Source: a bacterium
GTDB lineage: Bacteria; Hinthialibacterota; Hinthialibacteria; Hinthialibacterales; Hinthialibacteraceae
NCBI GenBank assembly: GCA_016125385.1
Contig: WGLV01000043.1
Location: 1-64,000 of the forward strand
Direction of reading: 5' to 3'
Length of the DNA: 64,000 nucleotides
Numbering within the stretch: position 1 is the first letter of the stretch; every line of letters begins with the position of its first letter. Shown here piece after piece: positions 1-8,733 of this stretch. The position numbers and the translations under genes were made by a program. The notes under the pieces are model-generated. The model did no database searches and had not been told where the DNA came from. It saw nothing but the letters and a program-made list of their open reading frames with translations.

Positions 1-394
1 GCCCTAAGGTCTTTTTGATGATACTCTTTAATAACACGCGCTTCCCCTCGTGCTTCTTATGTTCTCAGCAAACTGAGATTACACGAGTTAGCGCGTGTTT
101 CCATGTCTACCCAACGCACAGATTCTTAGAACGAACCAAAAGAATATCAAAAAAAAAAAAATCAGTCAACTCCTTTTTGCAAAAAATTTAAACGTGAGAT
201 AGTTTTCATATTTTACACAAAAAGTCAAATTTAGCTAATTAAATCCAACTACCATGGCTGGCGAGATCGCATTCGCCGCGCATAATTATTATTAGATTTT
301 GGGGACTCAAAAAAAGACTGGAAAGTTAGCTGATAAATTCGCTGACTTGACGATGTAACTTGCTATATAGATTCATGCAGGATGGGGAATAATG
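1..394. other. AT-rich non-coding leader region
   Basis: No convincing gene is seen here. The stretch is much more AT-rich than the genes, with an A-tract near 151-162. It holds a nested inverted repeat (33-99, listed separately). The part next to position 394 is the downstream flank of the minus-strand ZIP-like gene; reading away from that gene there is a short T-run around 304-313 but no strong hairpin before it. Confidence 0.6.
33..99. repeat. Nested three-level inverted repeat
   Basis: Three perfect inverted repeats lie one inside another. The outer arms are AACACGCGC (33-41) and GCGCGTGTT (91-99), the middle arms CTCGTG (47-52) and CACGAG (82-87), and the inner arms TCTCAG (63-68) and CTGAGA (73-78) around a CAAA tetraloop. 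The sequence can fold into a single long, bulged hairpin. No T-tract follows on either strand, so it is not a classical intrinsic terminator. It could be a structured RNA, an mRNA end belonging to a gene outside the window, or a DNA cruciform. Confidence 0.5.
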
Positions 395-1117
395 CTATTT
401 GACCGACATCAGCAACATATGTCCGGCCATGCCCAGCAAAAAGCCGCACACCGCGCCAAACGGCGGCGCCCAGCGCCGCTCAAGTTTTGCCTGGGGAGCA
501 ATATCTTCGAAGACAAGGTACAGAATTCCGCCGGAAGAAAACACCATGATGACGCCCAGCGCGGCGCTCCAGCCGGCCAGCACGCTCCAGCCGATCCACG
601 CCGCCAGCGGTCCAAGGCCCACCAGCAGACAGAACGCGATCAAAATGGTTCGGGAGCGGAGACCGCCCGACGCGCGCATCTCACGATAGGCGTTAAAGGC
701 TTCAGGGACGTTCTGAATCGCGATCAGAAACGCCAACAGGCGCCCCGCGCCGCCGCCCTCGGCCATCGCCGCGCCCAACGCCATCGCCTCGGGGACGTAA
801 TCAAGCAGCATGGCGCACAACTGCGACGCGGCGCCGCCGGTTTTTGACAGCAGCATGTCGATCGCCATAAAGACGGCCCCGCCCGCCAGAAACGACGCGC
901 ACACGGCGGGTATCGACAGGCGTTCGATCCCTTCCGGAACCAGCACCAGCGCCACCGCCGCCATCAACGCCCCGCCGCCGAATGCGATCACGCCATGACG
1001 GAACTCGGTTTCAAGCCAGCGCGGCTGGATGCTTTCAAACCGCGCCAACACCCCGCCGACCGGAATCGAAACGCCGGCCAGCGCCGCATAAATCAACGCT
1101 TCAACAAAATCATTCAT
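395..1117 (-). CDS. ZIP-family-like metal transporter, divergent metal-binding motifs
   Basis: A 240-residue integral membrane protein with about eight hydrophobic helices, the usual size and topology of bacterial ZIP (ZupT-type) divalent-metal importers in the inner membrane. Helix 4 carries DYVPEAMALG and helix 5 carries QNVPEAFNA. These align with the ZIP metal-site motifs HxxPEGxA and HNxPEG, but the first residue is Asp or Gln instead of His and PEG has become PEA. Transport of another cation, or altered selectivity, is therefore possible. The start ATG at 1117 has GGGAGG six bases upstream. That SD is the 3' arm of a perfect 12-bp hairpin, suggesting translational control. The gene is divergent from the pseudopilin at 1286. 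The fold call is fairly secure, the substrate unknown. Confidence 0.7.
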   Translation of the reverse strand: MNDFVEALIYAALAGVSIPVGGVLARFESIQPRWLETEFRHGVIAFGGGALMAAVALVLVPEGIERLSIPAVCASFLAGGAVFMAIDMLLSKTGGAASQLCAMLLDYVPEAMALGAAMAEGGGAGRLLAFLIAIQNVPEAFNAYREMRASGGLRSRTILIAFCLLVGLGPLAAWIGWSVLAGWSAALGVIMVFSSGGILYLVFEDIAPQAKLERRWAPPFGAVCGFLLGMAGHMLLMSVK

Positions 1118-1123
1118 TCAACA

Positions 1124-1171
1124 CCTCCCGTTCAGTATACACGGTTTAGATATCGACTTCTGAACGGGAGG
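1124..1171 (-). promoter_or_regulatory. SD-sequestering inverted repeat upstream of the ZIP-like gene
   Basis: CCTCCCGTTCAG (1124-1135) and CTGAACGGGAGG (1160-1171) form a perfect 12-bp inverted repeat separated by 24 bases. On the minus strand, the arm nearer the gene contains GGGAGG, the ribosome-binding site six bases before the ATG at 1117. If transcription starts upstream of 1171, the mRNA would hide its SD in a 12-bp stem, as in an RNA thermometer or ligand-controlled leader. Alternatively the repeat is a DNA operator; a possible -35 (TTGACC) lies just upstream on the minus strand, which would put the transcript start inside the loop. Confidence 0.5.
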
Positions 1172-1285
1172 CGGTCAAACCAAAATTTAATTAGCGCCAG
1201 CAATCAAATCATTGTATGATACTGTTCCATCCTTTGTGGTCTGACACCCTTGTCTTCATATCATGGTATAAACGGGAGAGCCGGT

Positions 1286-1852
1286 ATGATCGTTTTACCG
1301 GGCAAAAAAGGGTTCACCCTGATCGAATTGCTGATCGTGGTGGCAATTATCGGAATTCTGGCCGCCATCGCCGTACCCAACTTTCTTAACGCTCAGATGA
1401 AAGCCAAAATCAGCCGCGTCTACTCAGACCAGCGCTCCATCGGCATGGCTTGCGAGATGTACAATCTCGACCGGAACTCGTATCCGGGCGGCGCCTGGTG
1501 GAATTCGACGGAATGGTGGGAGAAACATTCATACCGATTTCACGTGTTGACCACGCCCATCGCGTATCTGAGTTCGATCCCCATCGATCCGCTTCAGACA
1601 TCCGACCCGCATAAAATCGAACCGAATCTCGCTCCAATCTGGGACGGCGGCTACGTCTATGACGACGCCAGCCGCAGCGGCAACACCCTGAGCGTGTACG
1701 GCAAAAATTATAAATACACCATCCGCAGCCCCGGCCCCGCGCTCGACTGGAGCCAGGCGCACGCCACCTACGTGAATTACTACGCCGCGACCAACGGGCT
1801 GCGCAGCCGTGGAATCATCGCCTGGCTCGGCCCGGGCGGAACCATCTTCTAG
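1286..1852 (+). CDS. Type II secretion/type IV pseudopilin (GspG-like)
   Basis: 188 residues. A very short leader ending in KKG precedes FTLIELLIVVAI, the class III prepilin cleavage and methylation site: cleavage after Gly, N-methylation of Phe, and Glu at +5. The N-terminal helix continues to PNFLNAQ. The globular part contains LTTPIAYLSSIPIDPL and near the C-terminus NGLRSRGII, two signatures shared with the other two pilins in this window. I start at 1286 because GGGAGAG lies five bases upstream; an in-frame ATG 36 bases earlier has no SD and would lengthen the leader unusually. Prepilin peptidase and assembly ATPase are not in the window. A strong terminator follows. Confidence 0.85.
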   Translation: MIVLPGKKGFTLIELLIVVAIIGILAAIAVPNFLNAQMKAKISRVYSDQRSIGMACEMYNLDRNSYPGGAWWNSTEWWEKHSYRFHVLTTPIAYLSSIPIDPLQTSDPHKIEPNLAPIWDGGYVYDDASRSGNTLSVYGKNYKYTIRSPGPALDWSQAHATYVNYYAATNGLRSRGIIAWLGPGGTIF

Positions 1853-1880
1853 AACTGATTCGAATCGGATCGCCTGCCCC

Positions 1881-1913
1881 AAAAGCCTTCATGGCCGCAT
1901 GAGGGCTTTTTTT
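1881..1913 (+). terminator. Rho-independent terminator after pseudopilin 1
   Basis: AAAAGCCTTCATG pairs with CATGAGGGCTTTT across a GCCG loop, with one wobble pair. It is followed by a run of T. It ends the single-gene unit beginning at 1286. Confidence 0.85.
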
Positions 1914-2020
1914 ATCGCCTCAATTGTTTTCTAATCGATACCACATCGAAGCGTCACACGAATCGAGCAATATACCTGATTTTTGAGCGCCATTTTTTTT
2001 GAAATGAATAGCGAACCAGA

Positions 2021-2701
2021 ATGAACATGAGCCCCAAGCAGCGCCAACACCACCCCCGCGCATTCACCCTGATTGAGCTGCTGATCGTCGTCGCCATCAT
2101 CGGCATACTCGCCGCCATCGCCGTACCCAACTTTCTCAACGCGCGGATTCGCGCCAAGGTGGCGAGGACTGAATCGGACATGCGAACGCTGGTTACCGCG
2201 CTGGAGATGATGCGCGTGGATAAAAACGTGCTGCTCGTCGATATGTGGGACGGTGATACGGAATGGGGCAAAGACCGCATGGCAAACGTCTTCAATCACG
2301 TCGGCGAATACGGCGCGCGGTCGTTTTATCACGTGATTTCTCCGCTCACGACGCCGGTCGCGTACATTCCCTCCATTCTTACCGATCCATTCGTGGGCGC
2401 GGAACGACGCGGGCTGTCGCAGTCGGGAGTGGGAGCGTATCTGAATTCCGACTCGTATGGATACGCCGATAACGATTCCGCCGGATCGGGCCCCGATCAC
2501 GGGCTGGTTGCGTACCTTCCTGAAAATCAGGCGGAATGGCGAATTCAACCGCTGCTCACCGGACAATACCTGTTCGCCAGCGTGGGGCCTGACGGCAAGT
2601 TCGGTCTCGGCGAAGATTATGAGTTCCACCCGACTTACGGGATGCCCTATGACGCAACCAACGGCCTGGTCAGCGTGGGAGAAATCGTGACGCGTCACTA
2701 A
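2021..2701 (+). CDS. Type II secretion/type IV pseudopilin (GspG-like), second copy
   Basis: 226 residues. The leader is short and basic, ending in RA immediately before FTLIELLIVVAI, so the residue before Phe is Ala instead of the usual Gly; prepilin peptidases tolerate this. The N-terminal helix is almost identical to that of the gene at 1286. The globular domain diverges but keeps LTTPVAYIPS...DPF and the C-terminal NGLVSVGEI signature. It has its own terminator at 2780, and the leader between the two pilins carries no clear promoter beyond an AT-rich patch. Probably a major or minor pseudopilin used by machinery encoded elsewhere. The start is either the first ATG or the ATG two codons later; both have weak SDs. 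Confidence 0.83.
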   Translation: MNMSPKQRQHHPRAFTLIELLIVVAIIGILAAIAVPNFLNARIRAKVARTESDMRTLVTALEMMRVDKNVLLVDMWDGDTEWGKDRMANVFNHVGEYGARSFYHVISPLTTPVAYIPSILTDPFVGAERRGLSQSGVGAYLNSDSYGYADNDSAGSGPDHGLVAYLPENQAEWRIQPLLTGQYLFASVGPDGKFGLGEDYEFHPTYGMPYDATNGLVSVGEIVTRH

Positions 2702-2779
2702 ACCTCTCCGGGGCGGCCGGGGACCGGCGAGAAGATTTCGGCTTCCCGCTAGAGAATTCTTCAGAAATACGAAAAAATG

Positions 2780-2815
2780 ATCCGCTGGCGTACAATCGCC
2801 AGCGGATTTTGTTTT
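2780..2815 (+). terminator. Rho-independent terminator after pseudopilin 2
   Basis: A perfect 11-bp stem, ATCCGCTGGCG (2780-2790) with CGCCAGCGGAT (2797-2807), around a six-base loop. It is followed by TTTTGTTTTT. It separates the pilin from the long gene that starts 29 bases later. Confidence 0.9.
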
Positions 2816-2843
2816 TCAGGGGAAACAGGAAAGGAACGGCATC

Positions 2844-5800
2844 ATGCGAATTGCATTCAACCGGAAGGGAATTTACCTGCTCGTTATCGGAATCGTCGCC
2901 GGCTTCGCCGCGGCGGCGTGGAGCGCGGACTCCAGCGTTCGCGCGTGGGAGGACGAAATCACGCTCCCTACGTATGAAACCGGGGAACCCGAAGCGAACC
3001 CGATGTTTTATACTCACGAATCGTATCAGGGCGCGCAGAAGCGCATGTATCCCTACCCCGTCATCGACGATCTCTCGCGCCATCGCATTGAGAAGACCTA
3101 CAAGGCGCTGATGCTTGAAAACGAATACGTACAGTTCATCGTGCTGCCCGAAATCGGCGGACGCCTGTTCGGCGCGCTCGACAAGACCAACGGCTATAAC
3201 TTTCTCTACCGCCAGCACGTCATCAAACCGGCGCTGATCGGCATGCTGGGCGCGTGGATCTCCGGCGGAATCGAGTGGTGCGTGTTTCATCATCACCGCA
3301 ACACCACCTTTATGCCGCTTGATTACGCCATTGAAGACAACGGCGATGGAAGCAAGACGGTCTGGTTCGGCGAAACCGAACGCCGTCACCGCATGAAATG
3401 GCTGATCGGCCTGACGCTGCGCCCAGGCGCTTCGTACGTTGAAGCCCAGATCAGGATGACGAACCGCACGCCGCTGGCGAATTCCATTCTGTATTGGGCG
3501 AACGTGGCGGTTCACGTAAACGACGATTACCAGGTGATCTTTCCACCCAGCGTCCAGGTGGCGACCTATCATTCCAAGATCGATTTCACTCACTGGCCAA
3601 TCTCGAATGAAGTGTACCGTGGCGAAGATTACCGTGGTAAAGACGTTTCATGGTGGAAAAACTCGAAAAGCGCCAACTCATTTTTCGCCTGGCATCTGCA
3701 GGAAGATTTCATGGGCGGCTACGACCACGGCCGCGACGCGGGCATGGTTCACGTCGGCGACCACCACATCGTCACCGGCGCCAAGCTGTGGGAATGGGGA
3801 ACCGGCCCCTTCGGGCGGCGGTGGGACGACATCCTCACCGATGAAGACGGCCCCTACGCCGAGCTGATGGTGGGCGCCTATTCAGACAATCAGCCCGATT
3901 ACAGCTGGATCAAACCGCATGAAGTCAAAGCCTTCAAACAATACTGGTACCCGATCAGCGGCATCGATGGGTTTAAAAACGCCAACCTGAACGGCGCCGT
4001 CAATCTGGAAAAAACCGGCGAACGGGAGATCCGGTTCGGCTTCTGCCCCACGCGGCGTATCGATGGCGTCCACATCACGCTCTCAACGGGCGGCGAAACC
4101 ATTTACGAAAACACAGCCGACGTAGCCCCCGGCCAGCCGTTCAACCAGGCGTTCGCCCTGCCCAAGCCGGAAGACTTCGAGCGATTGAAAATCAGCGTTA
4201 CGGCGCCGGACGGCGCGGAACTGATCGCTTATCAACAGAAAGCACTCGAACCGGCCGATCGGTTGCCCGAGACAGTCAAACCACCGCAAAAACCGGAAGA
4301 CATCAAAACAAACGAAGAACTGTTTTACACCGGGATGCGGGTCGAACAGATTCATAACCCGTCCGTCGATCCGATGGCGTATTTCAATGAAGCTTTACAG
4401 CGCGATCCCGGCGACGTGCGCTCGAACATCGCGGCCGCCTCCATCGAATTGAAACAGTTTCTGTACGAAGAAGCCGAAGCCCATTTGCGCACCGCGCTGC
4501 AACGGCTGACCGCCGATTACACGCGCCCTGAAAACTGCGAAGCCAATTACCTGCTGGGTCTGGCGCTGCGCGCGCAAGGCCGGCTGGATGAAGCCCGCGA
4601 TCAGCTTTTCCGCGCGACGTGGGATTCCGCGTTCCGTTCACCGGCGTACTATCAGTTGGCTGAACTGGCGGGCATTCGCGGCGATTTCGGCGCGGCGCTC
4701 GATCACATTCAGCGCTCGCTGGAAATGAACGCGATCGACACGCAGGCGCTGCATCTCAAAGCCGCTCTGCTGCGGCGCAATGGGCGTCTCGATGAGGCGA
4801 TGCAAACCGCCGAAGCCGTGCTCGGGTCCGATCCGCTCGACTTTTTCGCCATGAACGAGCGGGCGTTGATTTTTCATGAACAGGGCCGCGACGCGGAAGC
4901 CGAAAAAGCCAAAGCCGCTTCGCGGGAACGCATGCGGGACGAAGCGCAGTCTTATCTCGAAACCGCGATCGACTACCTCAACGCGGGCATGAATGAAGAA
5001 GCGGAGGCGTTGCTTGAACGTCCCCGGCAATTAAAAATGGAGCCCGCCGGGCGGTTTCCGTTGATCAGTTACTACCTCGGCTTCACTCGCGAACGTATGG
5101 GCGATCATGACGGTGCGCATGAGGCGTACGCGGCCGCGGCCGCCGCGCCGGCCACATATTGCTTCCCGTTCCGCATGGAAACGTGGACCGTGCTCAACAT
5201 GGCGATTCAGAACAACCCCAACGATGCGCGCGCCTATTATTACCTGGGCGACCTCTTGTATGAAAAACAGCCCGAAGCCGCCATCCATCATTGGGAGATT
5301 GCACGTAAACTCGACCCGGACTTCGCCACCACTCACCGTAACCTGGGCTGGGCGTATTACCGCACCCGAAATGACCTGGACGCCGCGATCGCCAGTTATG
5401 AAAAAGCGATTCAATGCGATCCGGACGACGCGCGGCTGTATTACGAGCTCGACGTGCTGTACGAACGCGGCAACGCCGCTCCCGAACGCCGGTTGCGCGC
5501 GCTGGCCGATCGAAGTGAGGTTGTTTCAAGCCAGAATGAGAGCCTGATCCGCGAGATTCTTGTTCTCACGCTGAACGGCAAGTATGAGAGGGCGATTCAG
5601 CAACTGAATGACAATTTCTTTTTACCGCGCGAAGGCGCGGGCGACGTTCATGAAGTCTATTCTGACGCGCACCTGCTTTACGGTTTGCAACGCCTTGCCG
5701 AAGGCGACGCCTCCGGCGCGCTGGAGCATTTTGAGCGCGCGGGCGAATACCCCGAGAATCTTTCAGTGGGGCGCCCTGACAATGAACCGCGCGCCGCGCA

Positions 5801-6212
5801 GATTTTGTATTACAAGGCGCTTGCGCTGAAAGCGAAGGGCGACGGCGCGGCGGCGAAAGACGCGATGAACCAGGCGGCGCAACTCAACATTTCAAACCGC
5901 TGGCCCGAAGCGCGGTACTATCAGGCGCTTTGTTTTCAGCAACTGGGCGACGTGGATCGCGCGAACAAGGTATTTGAAAAAATGTGCGACGACGCCCGCC
6001 AGAGCGTTTCACACACCGGCGACGACGATTACTTCGCAAAATTCGGCGAGCGAAAGACAGCGCAGGAACATCTCGCGCACGCGCATTACATCCTCGGATT
6101 GGGTCTTCTCGGGCTCGATAAAAAAGAACAGGCCAAAGCGGAATTCAGCCAGGCGGTTGAGTTGAATCGTGGACACGTCTGGGCGCGGTATGAATTATCG
6201 ATGTTGAATTAA
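2844..6212 (+). CDS. Secreted DUF5107 domain protein with long TPR array
   Basis: 1122 residues. An N-terminal hydrophobic segment (about 10-28, ending WSA) is a probable signal peptide. Residues about 45-400 match DUF5107, a galactose-mutarotase-like beta-sandwich: ENEYVQFIVLPEIGGRLF, GGIEWCVFHHHRN and the Trp-rich region near KLWEWGTGPFGRRW. From about 480 to the end the chain is TPR repeats (AYYYLGDLLYEKQPEAAIHHW, HRNLGWAYYRTRNDLDAAIAS and others), a scaffold for protein contacts. DUF5107-TPR proteins are typical of carbohydrate-degrading environmental bacteria and are thought to bind or modify sugars; the exact reaction is not known. SD GGAAAGG lies 9-10 bases before the ATG. A terminator follows. 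Confidence 0.82.
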   Translation: MRIAFNRKGIYLLVIGIVAGFAAAAWSADSSVRAWEDEITLPTYETGEPEANPMFYTHESYQGAQKRMYPYPVIDDLSRHRIEKTYKALMLENEYVQFIVLPEIGGRLFGALDKTNGYNFLYRQHVIKPALIGMLGAWISGGIEWCVFHHHRNTTFMPLDYAIEDNGDGSKTVWFGETERRHRMKWLIGLTLRPGASYVEAQIRMTNRTPLANSILYWANVAVHVNDDYQVIFPPSVQVATYHSKIDFTHWPISNEVYRGEDYRGKDVSWWKNSKSANSFFAWHLQEDFMGGYDHGRDAGMVHVGDHHIVTGAKLWEWGTGPFGRRWDDILTDEDGPYAELMVGAYSDNQPDYSWIKPHEVKAFKQYWYPISGIDGFKNANLNGAVNLEKTGEREIRFGFCPTRRIDGVHITLSTGGETIYENTADVAPGQPFNQAFALPKPEDFERLKISVTAPDGAELIAYQQKALEPADRLPETVKPPQKPEDIKTNEELFYTGMRVEQIHNPSVDPMAYFNEALQRDPGDVRSNIAAASIELKQFLYEEAEAHLRTALQRLTADYTRPENCEANYLLGLALRAQGRLDEARDQLFRATWDSAFRSPAYYQLAELAGIRGDFGAALDHIQRSLEMNAIDTQALHLKAALLRRNGRLDEAMQTAEAVLGSDPLDFFAMNERALIFHEQGRDAEAEKAKAASRERMRDEAQSYLETAIDYLNAGMNEEAEALLERPRQLKMEPAGRFPLISYYLGFTRERMGDHDGAHEAYAAAAAAPATYCFPFRMETWTVLNMAIQNNPNDARAYYYLGDLLYEKQPEAAIHHWEIARKLDPDFATTHRNLGWAYYRTRNDLDAAIASYEKAIQCDPDDARLYYELDVLYERGNAAPERRLRALADRSEVVSSQNESLIREILVLTLNGKYERAIQQLNDNFFLPREGAGDVHEVYSDAHLLYGLQRLAEGDASGALEHFERAGEYPENLSVGRPDNEPRAAQILYYKALALKAKGDGAAAKDAMNQAAQLNISNRWPEARYYQALCFQQLGDVDRANKVFEKMCDDARQSVSHTGDDDYFAKFGERKTAQEHLAHAHYILGLGLLGLDKKEQAKAEFSQAVELNRGHVWARYELSMLN

Positions 6213-6230
6213 GGAGCGAGATCACAAAAG

Positions 6231-6280
6231 AACCCCGGCCTCTCCATCGGAAAATATCGAATGGAGAAACCGGGGTTTTG
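6231..6280. terminator. Bidirectional terminator between convergent genes
   Basis: AACCCCGG (6231-6238) pairs with CCGGGGTT and the inner arms TCTCCAT and ATGGAGA also pair. A T-run follows on the plus strand and an A-rich flank lies on the other side. It sits between the convergent genes ending at 6212 and 6306 and can serve both. Confidence 0.85.
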
Positions 6281-6305
6281 TTATTTGAATGAGTATGAAG
6301 AAAAG

Positions 6306-8705
6306 TTACTGGTATTTCTTCAATACTTCATAGGCATGTTCGAGTTGAGCCTTGGGCGCGGAGACTTTGACGTTCAACTCATGAATCGACCAGAAGAGAC
6401 CGTCCACCGAGCCAGTCTGAACGATCCGGATATAGCGCGCGCCCTTGGGCTGAAACTCGATTTCCAACAATGGCTGGCTTCCTTCGCCCTTCGCCACCGG
6501 AGCGCCCCAGTTTTTTCCGTCGAACGAGAAATACACCTCGTATCCACGCGGGTAATCGCCGTTTGAGCCACGCGCGTCAAGCGTGATTCCCTGCACCGAC
6601 GCTTCTCCGCCCAGATCGACCTGGAACCATTGCCCCGGGGTTTGCACCGCACCGGTATCCCAGCGCGTTCTCCGGTTTCCATCGATGGCGTTTCCGGCGG
6701 CGCCGCTGTTGTTCGAAGCGCTCACCTTCCAATCGGACCGGTTCGAGTCGGTCTTTTCCAGTTGAGCGACCACGCGTTGATACCCCTTCAACGCTTCCGA
6801 ACCCACCTGGCCGTCATCCAGCCATTTCTCCAGAAACGCCAGAATGGCAGGATCGCCCCGGTGAGACGCGGCGTCGATAACCATCGCTTTTTCATCCGGC
6901 GACTTGGCGGCGTCCATCGCGGCCTGATATTTCTCGATCACGGAGTCCACGGAGCCGGACATCAGGTCCACGGTTCGCAGAAAGCCCTTCAGGGCTTTCG
7001 CGCGCAATGCCGGATCCTGCACTTGTGAAAAGGCCGTAAACAGCGCATCCATCGGAGCCGCGTCGGGCCATTGGGCTAATGAATCGAGCGCGGCGGCGCG
7101 CACCATGCCGTCCTCATCGGCTTGAAAGGCTTTCACCGCGGCCTGACTGGCCTGAGAACCGCCGAACTCGCTCATGACGCGCAGGGCTGAAACGCGAATC
7201 GCCGGGGTTGGGCTCTGCAGCGCTTTAACCAGAACCGCCGAGCGTTTATCCGCGTCCGGCATCGATTGCGCCAGTTTGACGATGGATTCTTCCAGGCGGT
7301 CGATCCGTTCAGCGGATTTCACGTGGCCGATCAGCTCGAAAAGCGCGGGAATATCGCTCGCGCTCGAAAGCTCGGTCAGCGCTTTGACGGCTTCGTCGCC
7401 CACGGCGGCGTCATCGCTCGCGGCGAGGTTAACCAGTACGGAGATGGCGCCGTCGCTGCGGCGCGCGGCCAGCGCCCTGATCATGACGGCCTGCGCTTCG
7501 GGCCGCGCGTTGGCGATTCCGGAAAGCAGGGCGCGATCGTTATCGGCGCCATGCAGAGCGGCGAGGGTTTCTTCGGCCGCCTTGCCGAGTTCACCACCCG
7601 CCACGCCGATCGCGACCAGCCGTTCCACATTCGCCGCGTCGCCCAGTGAGGCCAGCGCCTCAATCGCCGCGCGTTTAACGCTTTCATCCGGATCGTCAAG
7701 CGCGTTTTCCACGGCGCCCACCAGCTCACGGTCGCCACGAACCGCCAGCGCATGCAGAGTTATGACCTTGGCATCGGCGGGATACTCGCTGAATTTGGCC
7801 ATCACAGTTTTAGACGCGGCGACGCCGGGCGCCAGTTGAAAAAACGGGCCCGCCGCCGCGCGGCGAAACGCGAGCTCATCCGACGCGAGCAACGACGCGA
7901 TAACCGAAGCGGGGTCTTTCGCCGTCACGACCAGTCCGCGATACGCGGCGGTACGAATGGGCAACGCATGGCCCTTTTCGCTCAACGACTGATATAACTC
8001 AACCGCATTGGCGGGTTTGCCATCCTGAACAAAACGATCCGCGCAGAGCAACAACGAATCGTCGCGAACCACGCCCCATTCGCCATCCAGCTTCGCGCCC
8101 TTCAACGCCTTCACCGCGGCCGCGCCGCCGATTTCGCCCAGCGACTTGATGGCCGCGCGGCGTAACATGGCGTCATCGGCGGTGAGGTATTTCGCGATCG
8201 GCTCGACCGCCAGTTCGTCTTTACGTTGGCCCAGCGTACCAACCACGCCGGTCAACAGATCGCCCTTCAGATCGCCGAGCGCTTTTCGCAAAACCGCGCC
8301 GGCATCGCTGGACTCCATGCCCTGCAGGGCGAAGCGCGCCATGCTCGACAGTTTTTCATCGCGCAGGAGCGGCTCCAGCGCGGGCACGCTGGCGGCGGTT
8401 CCGATACGGCGTAACATGCGGCACGCGAACTGTTTGGCGAAAAACGTCGCGTCCGGCGACTGCAACACGCCGATCATGGAGCGCTCGATCTCGCGGCGCT
8501 GATTTTCATCGGCGTTGCGGATGTTTTCTTCCACCGTGTGCAACGCGGTTCGGCTCTGGCCATATTCATATTTCAATACGTCATCCAGATTAACCGGCGA
8601 TTGCGGACCCGCGAACGCCGCGCCCGCCCAAAAGCAGGCCGCGCTCAATAACGCCGCGCCAAGAATGCAGGCCGGCGCTTTTTGTGTTCGTTCAAACCAT
8701 TTCAT
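6306..8705 (-). CDS. Exported HEAT-repeat protein with C-terminal discoidin (F5/8 type C) domain
   Basis: 799 residues from the ATG at 8705, chosen because AAGGAGA sits eight bases upstream and a good signal peptide follows (MKWFERTQ, then a hydrophobic stretch ending FAGPQ). An upstream in-frame extension has frame-shadow composition and runs back into the preceding gene. Residues about 60-620 are HEAT-like alpha repeats (AALDSLAQW, AIKSLGEIGG, AAIEALASLGDAA). Residues about 665-785 are a discoidin domain (AIDGNRRTRWDTG, GQWFQVDLGG, YEVYFSFDGKNWG, RYIRIVQTG), which usually binds glycans. It follows the MocA-type oxidoreductase by 28 bases, probably in one operon. Likely an extracytoplasmic binding or scaffold protein; no catalytic domain is visible. 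Confidence 0.8.
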   Translation of the reverse strand: MKWFERTQKAPACILGAALLSAACFWAGAAFAGPQSPVNLDDVLKYEYGQSRTALHTVEENIRNADENQRREIERSMIGVLQSPDATFFAKQFACRMLRRIGTAASVPALEPLLRDEKLSSMARFALQGMESSDAGAVLRKALGDLKGDLLTGVVGTLGQRKDELAVEPIAKYLTADDAMLRRAAIKSLGEIGGAAAVKALKGAKLDGEWGVVRDDSLLLCADRFVQDGKPANAVELYQSLSEKGHALPIRTAAYRGLVVTAKDPASVIASLLASDELAFRRAAAGPFFQLAPGVAASKTVMAKFSEYPADAKVITLHALAVRGDRELVGAVENALDDPDESVKRAAIEALASLGDAANVERLVAIGVAGGELGKAAEETLAALHGADNDRALLSGIANARPEAQAVMIRALAARRSDGAISVLVNLAASDDAAVGDEAVKALTELSSASDIPALFELIGHVKSAERIDRLEESIVKLAQSMPDADKRSAVLVKALQSPTPAIRVSALRVMSEFGGSQASQAAVKAFQADEDGMVRAAALDSLAQWPDAAPMDALFTAFSQVQDPALRAKALKGFLRTVDLMSGSVDSVIEKYQAAMDAAKSPDEKAMVIDAASHRGDPAILAFLEKWLDDGQVGSEALKGYQRVVAQLEKTDSNRSDWKVSASNNSGAAGNAIDGNRRTRWDTGAVQTPGQWFQVDLGGEASVQGITLDARGSNGDYPRGYEVYFSFDGKNWGAPVAKGEGSQPLLEIEFQPKGARYIRIVQTGSVDGLFWSIHELNVKVSAPKAQLEHAYEVLKKYQ

Positions 8706-8733
8706 TCTGATGTCTCCTTCCGGTATGCGCCGA

